A DNA stretch of 64,000 bases, from assembly GCA_020853025.1 (NCBI GenBank), contig JADYZP010000025.1:1-64000 (forward strand), in the 5' to 3' direction. Below the pieces are notes generated by a model. The model made no database searches. It saw nothing but the letters and a program-made list of their open reading frames with translations, and was not told the DNA's origin. Positions within the stretch are counted from its first letter, which is position 1. Each line of letters begins with the position of its first letter. A program made the translations under genes and the position numbers. This DNA comes from Burkholderiales bacterium (GTDB lineage: Bacteria > Pseudomonadota > Gammaproteobacteria > Burkholderiales > Casimicrobiaceae). This document shows positions 27,092-34,717 of the stretch, in pieces.

Positions 27092-28066
27092 CTATTTCCC
27101 GAGGGCGACGGCGCGATCGATCACCTCTTTAGCACCGGGAACCTCCTTGCCGAATTCCTCGTAGATGGGCTTGCTCGCCGCGATGAACGCATCCTTGTCG
27201 ACGTCGTTGACCTGCATGCCGCCTTGTTTCAGCTTGGTCAGCAGGTCGGCGTCGTCCTTCGCCGCTTCCTCGTAGACGTAGGCCTGCGTTTCCTTCGCGG
27301 TGTCCTCGAGGATCTTCCGCACGTCCGGCGGCAGCGTTTCCCACTTGGTCTTGCCGACGGTCAGGTAGGCGGGCGTGTAGACATGCCCGGTCAGCGACAG
27401 GTATTTCTGCACCTCCTGCAGCTTCGCCGAGTAGATCTGCGTGAACGGGTTCTCCTGGCCGTCCATCACACCGGTCTGCAGCGCGGTGAAGAGTTCCGAG
27501 AACTTCATCGGCGTGGGATTCGCGCCGTAGGCCTGGAACATCTTGACCCGCCACTTGCCGGCCGGCACCCGCAGCTTGATGCCGGCCAGGTCCGCCGGGG
27601 TCTTGATCGGGCGTTTGTTGTTGGTGACGTGCCGCACGCCGTTCTCCCAGACCGCGAGCACCTTGAGGCCTTTTTTCTCGGCCTCGGGCTCGAGCTTCGC
27701 CCAGAAGAGCTCGCGCTCGATGCCGCCCATGTGCTTGCGGTCCTTGACCAAGTAGGGCATTTCGAACACGCCGAACAGGTCCACCTGCGAACTCATCACC
27801 GTCGACGGCAGCGCCATGTCGAGCGTGCCGACCTTCAGCTTCTGGAGCATTTCGGAATCGCCGCCCAGCTGGCTCGACCCGTAGGTGACGACCTTCGCCT
27901 TGTTGCCGAGCTTGATCTCGATCTACGCCTGCGCGGTGATCGCCGGCAACAGCAGCGCGGCGCAGGTCGCCGCTACCGCGACGCGCAGTATCGCGCGCGC
28001 CTTCGTGACCGTGGCGGCGCAGATCTGCGCCGCGGTGCGTACAACGGATGGGGTCCGGTCGATCAC
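27092..28066 (-). pseudogene. dctP: TRAP transporter substrate-binding protein (DctP) with nonsense codon and deletion
   Basis: GTG 28066 with a strong GGAGGAG opens a signal peptide (ILRVAVAATCAALLLPAITAQA), then TAG at 27923-27925 stops it where Gln is expected, exactly at the cleavage region. The same frame continues IEIKLG-NKAKVV and on through QLGGDSEMLQKLKVGTLDMA to a normal C-terminus. About 30 residues normally found between IKLG and NKAKV are absent, perhaps lost between two KLG codon repeats. An internal ATG at 27850 would give a protein without signal peptide. Confidence 0.82.
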
Positions 28067-28112
28067 GGGTTCTCCTCCTTCAAGTGGGTCGTTGCAGCAA
28101 TGGAGCAATGCG

Positions 28113-29330
28113 TCAGGCGGCACGCCGCTGCGCCGTCATCGCGGTCTTGGCGCCGCTTTCTCGCAGATAGGCCAGCGCTTCTCCAACGCCGTTCCTGGCG
28201 TGCGGCACGTCGCGCAGCGCCAATCCCATTTCGATGCCGCACAGCGTTCCGCACAGCATGAGGTCGTTGAAAAAACCGAGGTGGCCGATGCGGAATACGC
28301 GACCGGCGAGCTTGCCGAGGCCGGTACCGAGCGACATGTCGAAGCGCGCGAACACCTCGCGCCGGAAGGCGTCGGCATCGTGGCCCTCGGGCATCATCAC
28401 GGCGGTCAGCGAGCCGCTGTACTCGGCGGGAGTCCTGCACAGCAACTCGAGCCCCCAAGCGCGCACGGCGCGACGCGTGGCTTCCGCATGCCGCTGGTGG
28501 CGGGCGAACACCGCCGGCAGGCCTTCCTCGCGCAGCATCGCGAGCGCCTCGTGCAATCCATACAGCAGGTTGGTCGCCGGGGTCGACGGGAAGTAGCCCT
28601 GCCGATTCATCGCTATCGTGTCGTCCCAGCGCCAATAGGCGCGCGGCAGCCGTGCCTGTTTGCTGGCGGCGATCGCCTTGTCGCTGACCGCGTTGAACGA
28701 AAGCCCCGGCGGCAGCATCAGCCCCTTCTGCGAGCCGGCCACCGTGACGTCCACGCCCCACTCGGCGTGCCGGTACTCGAGCGAGGCCAGCGACGAGATC
28801 GTGTCGACCATGAACAGCGCCGGATGTCCGGTGCGGTCGATGGCCTGCCGGACCGGCGCGATGGCCGTGGTCACGCCAGTGGAGGTCTCGTTGTGGACTG
28901 CGAGCACCGCCTTGATCGCGTGCATTCGATCGGCGGCGAGCTTCGCCTCGACCACGGCCGGGTCGATGCCGCTGCGCCAGTCGCCGGCAACGAAGTCGAC
29001 GACGAGGCCGAGCTTCTCCGCGAGCGCGCGCCAGAGCGTCGCGAAGTGGCCGGTCTCGAACATCAGCACGCGATCGCCGGGCGACAAGGTGTTGACCAGT
29101 GCTGCCTCCCAGGCGCCGGTGCCCGACGCTGGGTAGATGACGATCGGCCCGGCGGTCTGGAACACGTCCTTCAGGCCGTCCAGGATTTCGAGCGTGAGGC
29201 GGGCGAACTCCGGGCCGCGATGGTCGATCGTCGGCCGGTCCATCGCCCGCAGCACGCGGTCGGGGACGTTGGTCGGTCCCGGGATCTGCAGGAAGTGCCG
29301 ACCGGATGGATGCGAGTCGATCTGAAACAT
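28113..29330 (-). CDS. class V aminotransferase, serine/alanine-glyoxylate type
   Basis: 405-residue PLP enzyme, intact. Lysine K202 in GSQKGLM binds PLP, D176 (MVDTISSL) supports the pyridine ring; the N-terminus IPGPTNVPDRVLRAM and C-terminal RIGHLGFFNDL are family marks. ATG 29330 has GGAG ten bases upstream. Probably transfers the amino group of Ser or Ala to glyoxylate. First gene of the operon that continues with the damaged TRAP genes, and divergent from the FAD/Fe-S oxidoreductase. Confidence 0.9.
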   Translation of the reverse strand: MFQIDSHPSGRHFLQIPGPTNVPDRVLRAMDRPTIDHRGPEFARLTLEILDGLKDVFQTAGPIVIYPASGTGAWEAALVNTLSPGDRVLMFETGHFATLWRALAEKLGLVVDFVAGDWRSGIDPAVVEAKLAADRMHAIKAVLAVHNETSTGVTTAIAPVRQAIDRTGHPALFMVDTISSLASLEYRHAEWGVDVTVAGSQKGLMLPPGLSFNAVSDKAIAASKQARLPRAYWRWDDTIAMNRQGYFPSTPATNLLYGLHEALAMLREEGLPAVFARHQRHAEATRRAVRAWGLELLCRTPAEYSGSLTAVMMPEGHDADAFRREVFARFDMSLGTGLGKLAGRVFRIGHLGFFNDLMLCGTLCGIEMGLALRDVPHARNGVGEALAYLRESGAKTAMTAQRRAA

Positions 29331-29435
29331 GCAGGTCTCCCGCGAGGGGTGAACAACGCCGGCGAAGGCCGCCGATACAGGTAGCCCGACGGTATCATAG
29401 TAGCGATCGCGCCTTCGCGCCATGGAGCTTACCGT

Positions 29436-32400
29436 TTGAGCGCAACCGCGCCGCAGCCGCCGGTCTTTCGTCCGCCGCGCGACGACGGCGGGCTCGCGCG
29501 CCGCCTGCGCGGCGCGGTCGCCGGCGACGTGCTCTTCGATCGCGCGTCGCGCGGACGCTACGCGACCGACGCGTCGATCTACCAGGTCGAGCCCGTCGGC
29601 GTGCTGGTGCCGCGCAGCGACGCCGACGTGCGCGCGGCATTCGACGTCTGCCGCGAGTTGTCGATCCCGATGCTGCCCCGCGGCGCCGGCTCCTCGCAGT
29701 GCGGGCAGACGGTGGGCGCGGCGCTGGTCATCGACCACAGCAAGCATCTGTCCAACGTGCTCGCCTTCGACCGCGACGCGCTGACCGTCACCGTCGAACC
29801 GGGTATCGTTCTCGACGCGCTCAATGCGTGGCTGAAGCCGCACGGCCTGTGGTTCCCGGTCGACGTCAGCACGTCGGCGCAGTGCACGCTGGGCGGCATG
29901 GCCGGCAACAATTCCTGCGGCTCGCGTTCGATCGCCTACGGCAACATGGTGCACAACGTGGTCGCGATCGACGCGCTGCTTGCCGACGGCACGCAGGCGC
30001 GATTCGCCGCGGAGCACGAGATGGCAGGCGCGCCGGCGAGAGTGCGTGCGCTGCTGGGCGGCCTGCGCGCGATCGGTGTGCGCGAACGCGCGGAAATCGA
30101 AAGCCGTGTTCCGGCGGTGTTGCGCCGCGTCGGCGGTTACAACATCGACGTGTTCCACCCGATGAGCGAGCGGCCGTACACGGCGGACGGCAGCGTCAAC
30201 TTCGCGCAGCTGTTGGTCGGCAGCGAGGGCACGCTCGCCTGGACGCGGGAATTGACGCTCAAGGTGGCGCCGCTTCCCAGGCACCGGGCGTTGGGCGTGG
30301 TCAATTTCCCCACGCTCCATCGCGCGATGGAATGCGCGCGGCACATCGTCGCGCTGGCGCCGTCGGCGGTCGAGCTGGTGGACCGCACGATGATCGACCT
30401 GGCGCGGGGCAATCCGGCGTTCCGCCCGGTCATCGACGTCGCGCTGATCGGCGAGCCCGACGCGATCCTGCTGGTGGAGTTCATCGGCGATGCGGCGGCC
30501 GGCCCACGGCAGCGGCTCGACGATCTGGTCGCGCTGATGGGCGACCTGGGCCTGCCGGGCAGCGTCGTGCCGCTGGCCGACGCTGGCGCGCAGAAGGCGC
30601 TGTGGGACGTGCGCAAGGCGGGCCTCAACATCATGATGAGCATGCGCGGCGACGGCAAGCCGGTGTCGTTCATCGAAGACTGCGCGGTCCCGCTCGAGCA
30701 CTTGGCCGAATACGTCGACCGCCTGTCCGAGGTGTTCCGCAGGCACGGCACGCGCGGCACCTGGTACGCGCATGCATCGGTCGGCACGCTGCACGTGCGC
30801 CCGATCCTCGACATGCGCCGCGGCGGCGCGACCCGGATGCGCGCGATCGCCGAGGAAGCCAGTGCGATGGTGCGCGAGTACAAGGGTGCCTTCTCCGGCG
30901 AGCATGGCGACGGCCTGGTGCGCAGCGAGTGGGTCGCGTGGCAGTTCGGCCCGCGCCTGACCCGCGCCTTCGAGGAAATCAAGACGCTGTTCGACCCGGC
31001 GGGACTCATGAATCCGGGCAAGATCGTGCGTCCGTCGCGGATGGACGACCGGTCGCTGTTCCGCTTTCCCCCCGGCTACGCGACGCTGCCGGTCGACACC
31101 GCGCTCGACTGGTCGGCGTGGAACGTCGATCACGACCCCGCGACCGATACGACGTCGGCTCCGGGCACCGGTGGCGATCCTTCGGGAGGCTTCGGCAAGG
31201 CCGTGGAGATGTGCAACAACAACGGGCATTGCCGCAAGTTCGACGTAGGCACGATGTGTCCCAGCTACCGCGTCACGCGCGACGAAATGCACCTGACGCG
31301 CGGGCGGGCCAATACGCTGCGCCTGGCGCTGTCCGGGCAGCTGGGCGGCGAACTCGCGTCGGAGGCGGTGCGCGCCGCACTCGACCTGTGCGTGAGCTGC
31401 AAAGGCTGCCGCCGCGAGTGCCCGACCGGGGTCGACATGGCGAAGATGAAGATCGAGTTCCAGCATCAGTGGCAGAAAGCGCACGGACTATCGTTCAAGG
31501 AACGCGCGATCGCTTACCTGCCGCGATGGGCGCCGTGGGCGGCGCGCTGGCCGGAGCTCTCCAACTTGCGCGACGCGCTGCCGATCTTCGCGCGCCTGAG
31601 CGAACGGTGGACCCGACTCTCCGCCAGGCGCGCGCTGCCGCAGTGGCGCCGCGACACGTTCCTGGGCACGCAGCCTCGCACCGATGCCGATGCGCAGGCG
31701 GACACTGCCGACGTGGTCCTCCTCGTCGACACGTTCACCAACTATCACGAACCGGAGAATGCACATGCGGCGCTGGCCGTGCTCCGCGCCGCGGGCTACC
31801 GGGTCGCGGTCGCGCGCGCCGGCGCCGACGACGCGCAGCCCGATCGCCCGCTGTGCTGCGGCCGCACGTTCCTCGGCGCCGGCCTGGTCGACGAGGCGAA
31901 GCACGAGGCGCGGCGCATGCTCAACGCGCTGGCCCCCCCGGTGGAACGCGGCGCGACGATCGTCGGCCTGGAACCATCGTGCCTGCTGTCGTTGCGCGAC
32001 GAGTTCCTGGTCATGGGCCTGGGAGATGCTGCGCAGCGCCTGTCCGGGCGCGCGCTGCTGATCGAGGAGTTCCTGGCGCGCGAGCACGCGGCAGGGCGCC
32101 TGGCGCTTCCGCTGGTGGCGTTGCCGCAGACACGCGCACTGGTGCACGGCCATTGCCACCAGAAAGCGTTCGACGCCTTCACCTCCGTGTTGACGATCCT
32201 GCGGCTGATTCCGGGACTCGCGGTCGACCCGATCGAGTCGAGCTGCTGCGGCATGGCCGGCAGCTTCGGCTTTGATGCCGACCATTACGACATCTCGCTG
32301 AAGATGGCCGAATTGTCGCTGCTGCCCGCGGTTCGCGCTGCCGATGCGCACACGCTCATCGTCGCCGACGGCACGAGCTGCCGGCACCAGATCGCCGACG

Positions 32401-32678
32401 GCACGCGGGCCGACAGCCCGCGCGCGGCGGTGCACGCGGTGCGCGTGCTGGCCGATGCGCTGGCGTCAGCGCGCTCGCCGATGGCACCGGGCTATGATCG
32501 TGCGCCTGCGGCCGACGGGTTGACACGAGGATCGCTCGAGCACCAGCGCACTTCGCCTGTCGGTCTTCGGCCAGGCGACGGCGGCGCATCGCCGCGGCCA
32601 GGACGAGGCGATCCGGGAGACGCTCGAGCTGGCGCGGCACTGCCGGAAGGCCATCCGCTGCGCGCGAAACTCAGGTAG
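29436..32678 (+). CDS. FAD-binding / Fe-S oxidoreductase (D-2-hydroxyacid dehydrogenase, GlcD-GlcF fusion type)
   Basis: 1080 codons. FAD_binding_4 domain (about 30-250: MLPRGAGSSQCGQ, GGMAGNNSCGSRS), FAD-linked oxidase C-domain (to about 530), then two 4Fe-4S motifs (CNNNGHCRKF-x-MCPS; CVSCKGCRRECP) and CCG-type cysteine-rich domains (CCGRTFLGAG, HGHCHQ, SSCCGMAGSFGFD). Like YdiJ/D-lactate or D-2-hydroxyglutarate dehydrogenases at the membrane. TTG 29436 with GGAG eight bases before it. The domain ends near VRVLADALA (32,460); the last about 70 codons look non-native, probably read-through into the deletion scar near 32.64 kb. Confidence 0.85.
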   Translation: MSATAPQPPVFRPPRDDGGLARRLRGAVAGDVLFDRASRGRYATDASIYQVEPVGVLVPRSDADVRAAFDVCRELSIPMLPRGAGSSQCGQTVGAALVIDHSKHLSNVLAFDRDALTVTVEPGIVLDALNAWLKPHGLWFPVDVSTSAQCTLGGMAGNNSCGSRSIAYGNMVHNVVAIDALLADGTQARFAAEHEMAGAPARVRALLGGLRAIGVRERAEIESRVPAVLRRVGGYNIDVFHPMSERPYTADGSVNFAQLLVGSEGTLAWTRELTLKVAPLPRHRALGVVNFPTLHRAMECARHIVALAPSAVELVDRTMIDLARGNPAFRPVIDVALIGEPDAILLVEFIGDAAAGPRQRLDDLVALMGDLGLPGSVVPLADAGAQKALWDVRKAGLNIMMSMRGDGKPVSFIEDCAVPLEHLAEYVDRLSEVFRRHGTRGTWYAHASVGTLHVRPILDMRRGGATRMRAIAEEASAMVREYKGAFSGEHGDGLVRSEWVAWQFGPRLTRAFEEIKTLFDPAGLMNPGKIVRPSRMDDRSLFRFPPGYATLPVDTALDWSAWNVDHDPATDTTSAPGTGGDPSGGFGKAVEMCNNNGHCRKFDVGTMCPSYRVTRDEMHLTRGRANTLRLALSGQLGGELASEAVRAALDLCVSCKGCRRECPTGVDMAKMKIEFQHQWQKAHGLSFKERAIAYLPRWAPWAARWPELSNLRDALPIFARLSERWTRLSARRALPQWRRDTFLGTQPRTDADAQADTADVVLLVDTFTNYHEPENAHAALAVLRAAGYRVAVARAGADDAQPDRPLCCGRTFLGAGLVDEAKHEARRMLNALAPPVERGATIVGLEPSCLLSLRDEFLVMGLGDAAQRLSGRALLIEEFLAREHAAGRLALPLVALPQTRALVHGHCHQKAFDAFTSVLTILRLIPGLAVDPIESSCCGMAGSFGFDADHYDISLKMAELSLLPAVRAADAHTLIVADGTSCRHQIADGTRADSPRAAVHAVRVLADALASARSPMAPGYDRAPAADGLTRGSLEHQRTSPVGLRPGDGGASPRPGRGDPGDARAGAALPEGHPLRAKLR

Positions 32679-32902
32679 ACCAGTACGCGGCGCCAGCTCG
32701 GACCTTCGATGTAGCTCACGCCTGCGAACACGGCGCCGAGCAGGCACAGCGGGAGCTGCGCAATGAACAGCGTCGCCAATGCCCACGAGTACGACTCGTC
32801 GAAGTCGCCGGGCGCGAGCGCGAACTGCGCGTACCGGAACGCGGCATAGGCCGGAAGCGCGGCATTGGCCACCAGCGAGAACCACGTCGACGCGTTCATC
32901 AT
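32492..32902 (-). pseudogene. truncated membrane protein, unknown
   Basis: From ATG 32902 (or 32899) about 80 residues look like a real protein with two hydrophobic segments (WFSLVANAALPAYAAF and ALATLFIAQLPLCLLGAVFAG, ending SWRRVLVYLSFA). After about base 32,665 the frame is Arg/Pro/Gly-rich and overlaps the opposite-strand LLM stump. I read it as a gene that lost its 3' end in the same deletion that removed the LLM gene. Not recognised. Confidence 0.45.
32530..32640 (+). pseudogene. N-terminal stump of a luciferase-like (LLM) flavin monooxygenase
   Basis: In a frame different from the preceding gene, bases 32,538-32,640 encode a segment resembling the beginning of LLM-class proteins: ALRLSVFGQ followed by DEAIRETLELARHC. 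It then breaks off into unrelated sequence. No ATG or GTG precedes it in frame after a TGA, so the start is also unclear. Only about 35 of some 340 residues remain. Identification rests on a short match and is tentative. Confidence 0.4.
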
Positions 32903-33011
32903 GCACGATTCTAGACGCAGACACTCGGTTCGGCGTTCTCGCCGCTGTTGCGGAAGGTGCCGCACCGTGGACGCACCCAGCGCAGGCCGTCGGCCCGCGC
33001 GGGCACTATCT

Positions 33012-33128
33012 TCAGGCTTCGCGCGTTCGTGATGGTGGCGAAGCGCCGATGTACTTGCCGATCTTGCTCGGGGCTGCCTTGACGTCGTCCAGCGTGGCCG
33101 AAATTCTCGAGGCCAGGTCGTTCTCCAT
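33012..33128 (-). CDS. small or broken ORF coupled to ridA
   Basis: 38 codons starting with an ATG that overlaps the ridA stop (TAATG): MENDLASRISATLDDVKAAP, then KIGKYIGASPP. The start looks genuine, but the product ends abruptly. In another frame just downstream (to 32,911) a plausible C-terminus appears (LRWVRPRCGTFRNSGENAEP), so this may be one gene broken by a frameshift or small deletion. Not recognised. Confidence 0.35.
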   Translation of the reverse strand: MENDLASRISATLDDVKAAPSKIGKYIGASPPSRTREA

Positions 33129-33505
33129 TAGCTCGCGACGGCGATGCATTCGATCTCGACCTGCACGTCGAGCGGCAGCCGCGCCACCTGCACCGTCGAG
33201 CGGGCCGGCGTGTGGCTTCCGAACGCACGCTCGTAGACCGCGTTCATCTTCTTGAAGTGCTCCAGGTCCTGCAGAAAGACGGTGGTCTTCAGGACCTGCG
33301 ACAGATCGCTCCCCGCCGCCTTCAGAACAGCCGCCAGATTCCGCAGGACCTGTTCGGTCTGCGCCTCGATATCTCCCGCCACGACCTGCATGCTTTGCGG
33401 ATCGAGCGGGATCTGGCCGGAGCAGTAGACCATCCCGCCCTGCTTGATGGCCTGGCAGTATGGCCCGATCGCCTTCGGGGCGGCGTCCGTCACGATTTTG
33501 TTCAT
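33128..33505 (-). CDS. ridA: RidA family reactive intermediate deaminase
   Basis: 125-residue YjgF/YER057c/UK114 protein that hydrolyses 2-aminoacrylate and related enamines, relieving PLP-enzyme damage. GPYCQAIKQGGMVYCSGQIPLD near the N-terminus and the active-site Arg with the C-terminal EIECIA are present. ATG 33505 is the family start; the frame is open upstream without homology. Overlaps the next small ORF (TAATG). Confidence 0.93.
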   Translation of the reverse strand: MNKIVTDAAPKAIGPYCQAIKQGGMVYCSGQIPLDPQSMQVVAGDIEAQTEQVLRNLAAVLKAAGSDLSQVLKTTVFLQDLEHFKKMNAVYERAFGSHTPARSTVQVARLPLDVQVEIECIAVAS

Positions 33506-33610
33506 GCTCGTCTCGTTCAATGATGGGATGCAAATTCTAGCCCACCACCGTCTTGCCGGCCGCCGCGCGCGCATCGATCGGGCGCGCTTAGGCAAGCGCC
33601 CGCAGTCGCT

Positions 33611-34630
33611 TCACTTCAACGGTGCGAAGACTTCCTTCCAGTCGTTCTTCATGCTGATCAGCGTCCAGCCGGCCGACCGGTATTCGTCCAAGCCCTTGTC
33701 GAGCTTGCCGATCGACGAGTTGCGGTCGTAGGCGTATTCGCGCACCGCGTCGTCGTGGTGCATGATCATGCCCAGGCGCAGGCCGCCGCCCGTGGTCGTG
33801 TACTGCAGCATCGCCAAATCACCGTCGGAATTGCCGAAGGCGGCGATCGGCCGGCGGCCGATCAATACCTCGATGCCCACCGGCTTGCCGGCACCGTCGT
33901 TGACGTGCTCGATCTGCGGCTGCATCACCAGGACTCCCTGCCGGTCCTTGACCTCGTAGAGCAGCTTTTGCCGCGTGCCGACCACCTGCTCGGGCGGTAT
34001 GCCGTAGACACGCTCGGTGAACGGCCGCATGAATTCCACCGAGCCGCCCGATGAAATGTAGGTCCGAAAGCCGTTGGCCCGCAGGTAGCGCAGCACTTCC
34101 TGCATCGGCTGGTAGATCAGCGTGTCGTAGGTGCGCTTGAAGCGCGGGTCGGGTGTCTTGGCGATCCAGTCGTTCACCGCGGCGGCAAACTCACCGGTGG
34201 TGCCGGCCTGCGCCGCCAGCAGCAGCTGCAGCACACCCTTCTCGCCACTGGCCATCGCCCCCTTCAGGTCGCCAGCAATGACCGACTTGAACGGTTCCTT
34301 GTCCTGCCACTCCGGGTGCTGCGGCGCCAGCGCCTTGATGCGGTCGAAGACGAACTTCACCTGCGTGTACAGCGGGTACTCGAGCCACAGCGTGCCGTCG
34401 TTGTCGAACACCGCAATGCGATCCGCCGGCGCGACGTAGTCCTTGCTGCCTCCGGTGGAGACGGCCTTGACGAAGTCGACGATGCGCGCCTTGGCCGGCC
34501 CTGCGTTCCACGACGGTAACGGGTCGGCGGCTGGAGCGCTGGGCATCGGCGCGCACGCGGCCAGCGTGAGCGCCGCGCCGATGGCGGCCAGAAAGCGACG
34601 GCGCGTGATCGAAATCTTGTCAATGAGCAT
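33611..34630 (-). CDS. exported HAD-superfamily phosphatase, Tat-type lipoprotein
   Basis: 339 residues. The signal holds an RRRFLAAIG motif (residues 10-18) and a lipobox LAAC with C26, suggesting Tat export and lipidation. The HAD core has FDNDGTLW (D76, D78), a helical cap, ISSGGS as motif II, and AFGNSDGDLAML as motif IV, the PSP/acid-phosphatase branch. Likely a periplasmic phosphomonoesterase of unknown substrate. It follows an arylsulfatase gene by 87 bases on the same strand; together they may harvest phosphate and sulfate from esters. Confidence 0.82.
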   Translation of the reverse strand: MLIDKISITRRRFLAAIGAALTLAACAPMPSAPAADPLPSWNAGPAKARIVDFVKAVSTGGSKDYVAPADRIAVFDNDGTLWLEYPLYTQVKFVFDRIKALAPQHPEWQDKEPFKSVIAGDLKGAMASGEKGVLQLLLAAQAGTTGEFAAAVNDWIAKTPDPRFKRTYDTLIYQPMQEVLRYLRANGFRTYISSGGSVEFMRPFTERVYGIPPEQVVGTRQKLLYEVKDRQGVLVMQPQIEHVNDGAGKPVGIEVLIGRRPIAAFGNSDGDLAMLQYTTTGGGLRLGMIMHHDDAVREYAYDRNSSIGKLDKGLDEYRSAGWTLISMKNDWKEVFAPLK

Positions 34631-34717
34631 GAGAGGTTCCTGGTGCGCCCTGACTCAGGTGGCGGCGAAGTGTAGGGTGCGGCGCGGTGGCCGCCGCGCC
34701 GCACCGGCCGAACAGGC

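Noticed and set aside
28113-31484. A 1123-codon minus-strand open frame covering the aminotransferase and the antisense of the FAD/Fe-S gene
   Set aside because: Only the last 405 codons (from ATG 29330) match a family and have a Shine-Dalgarno sequence; the rest is the complement of a well-supported gene in high-GC DNA.
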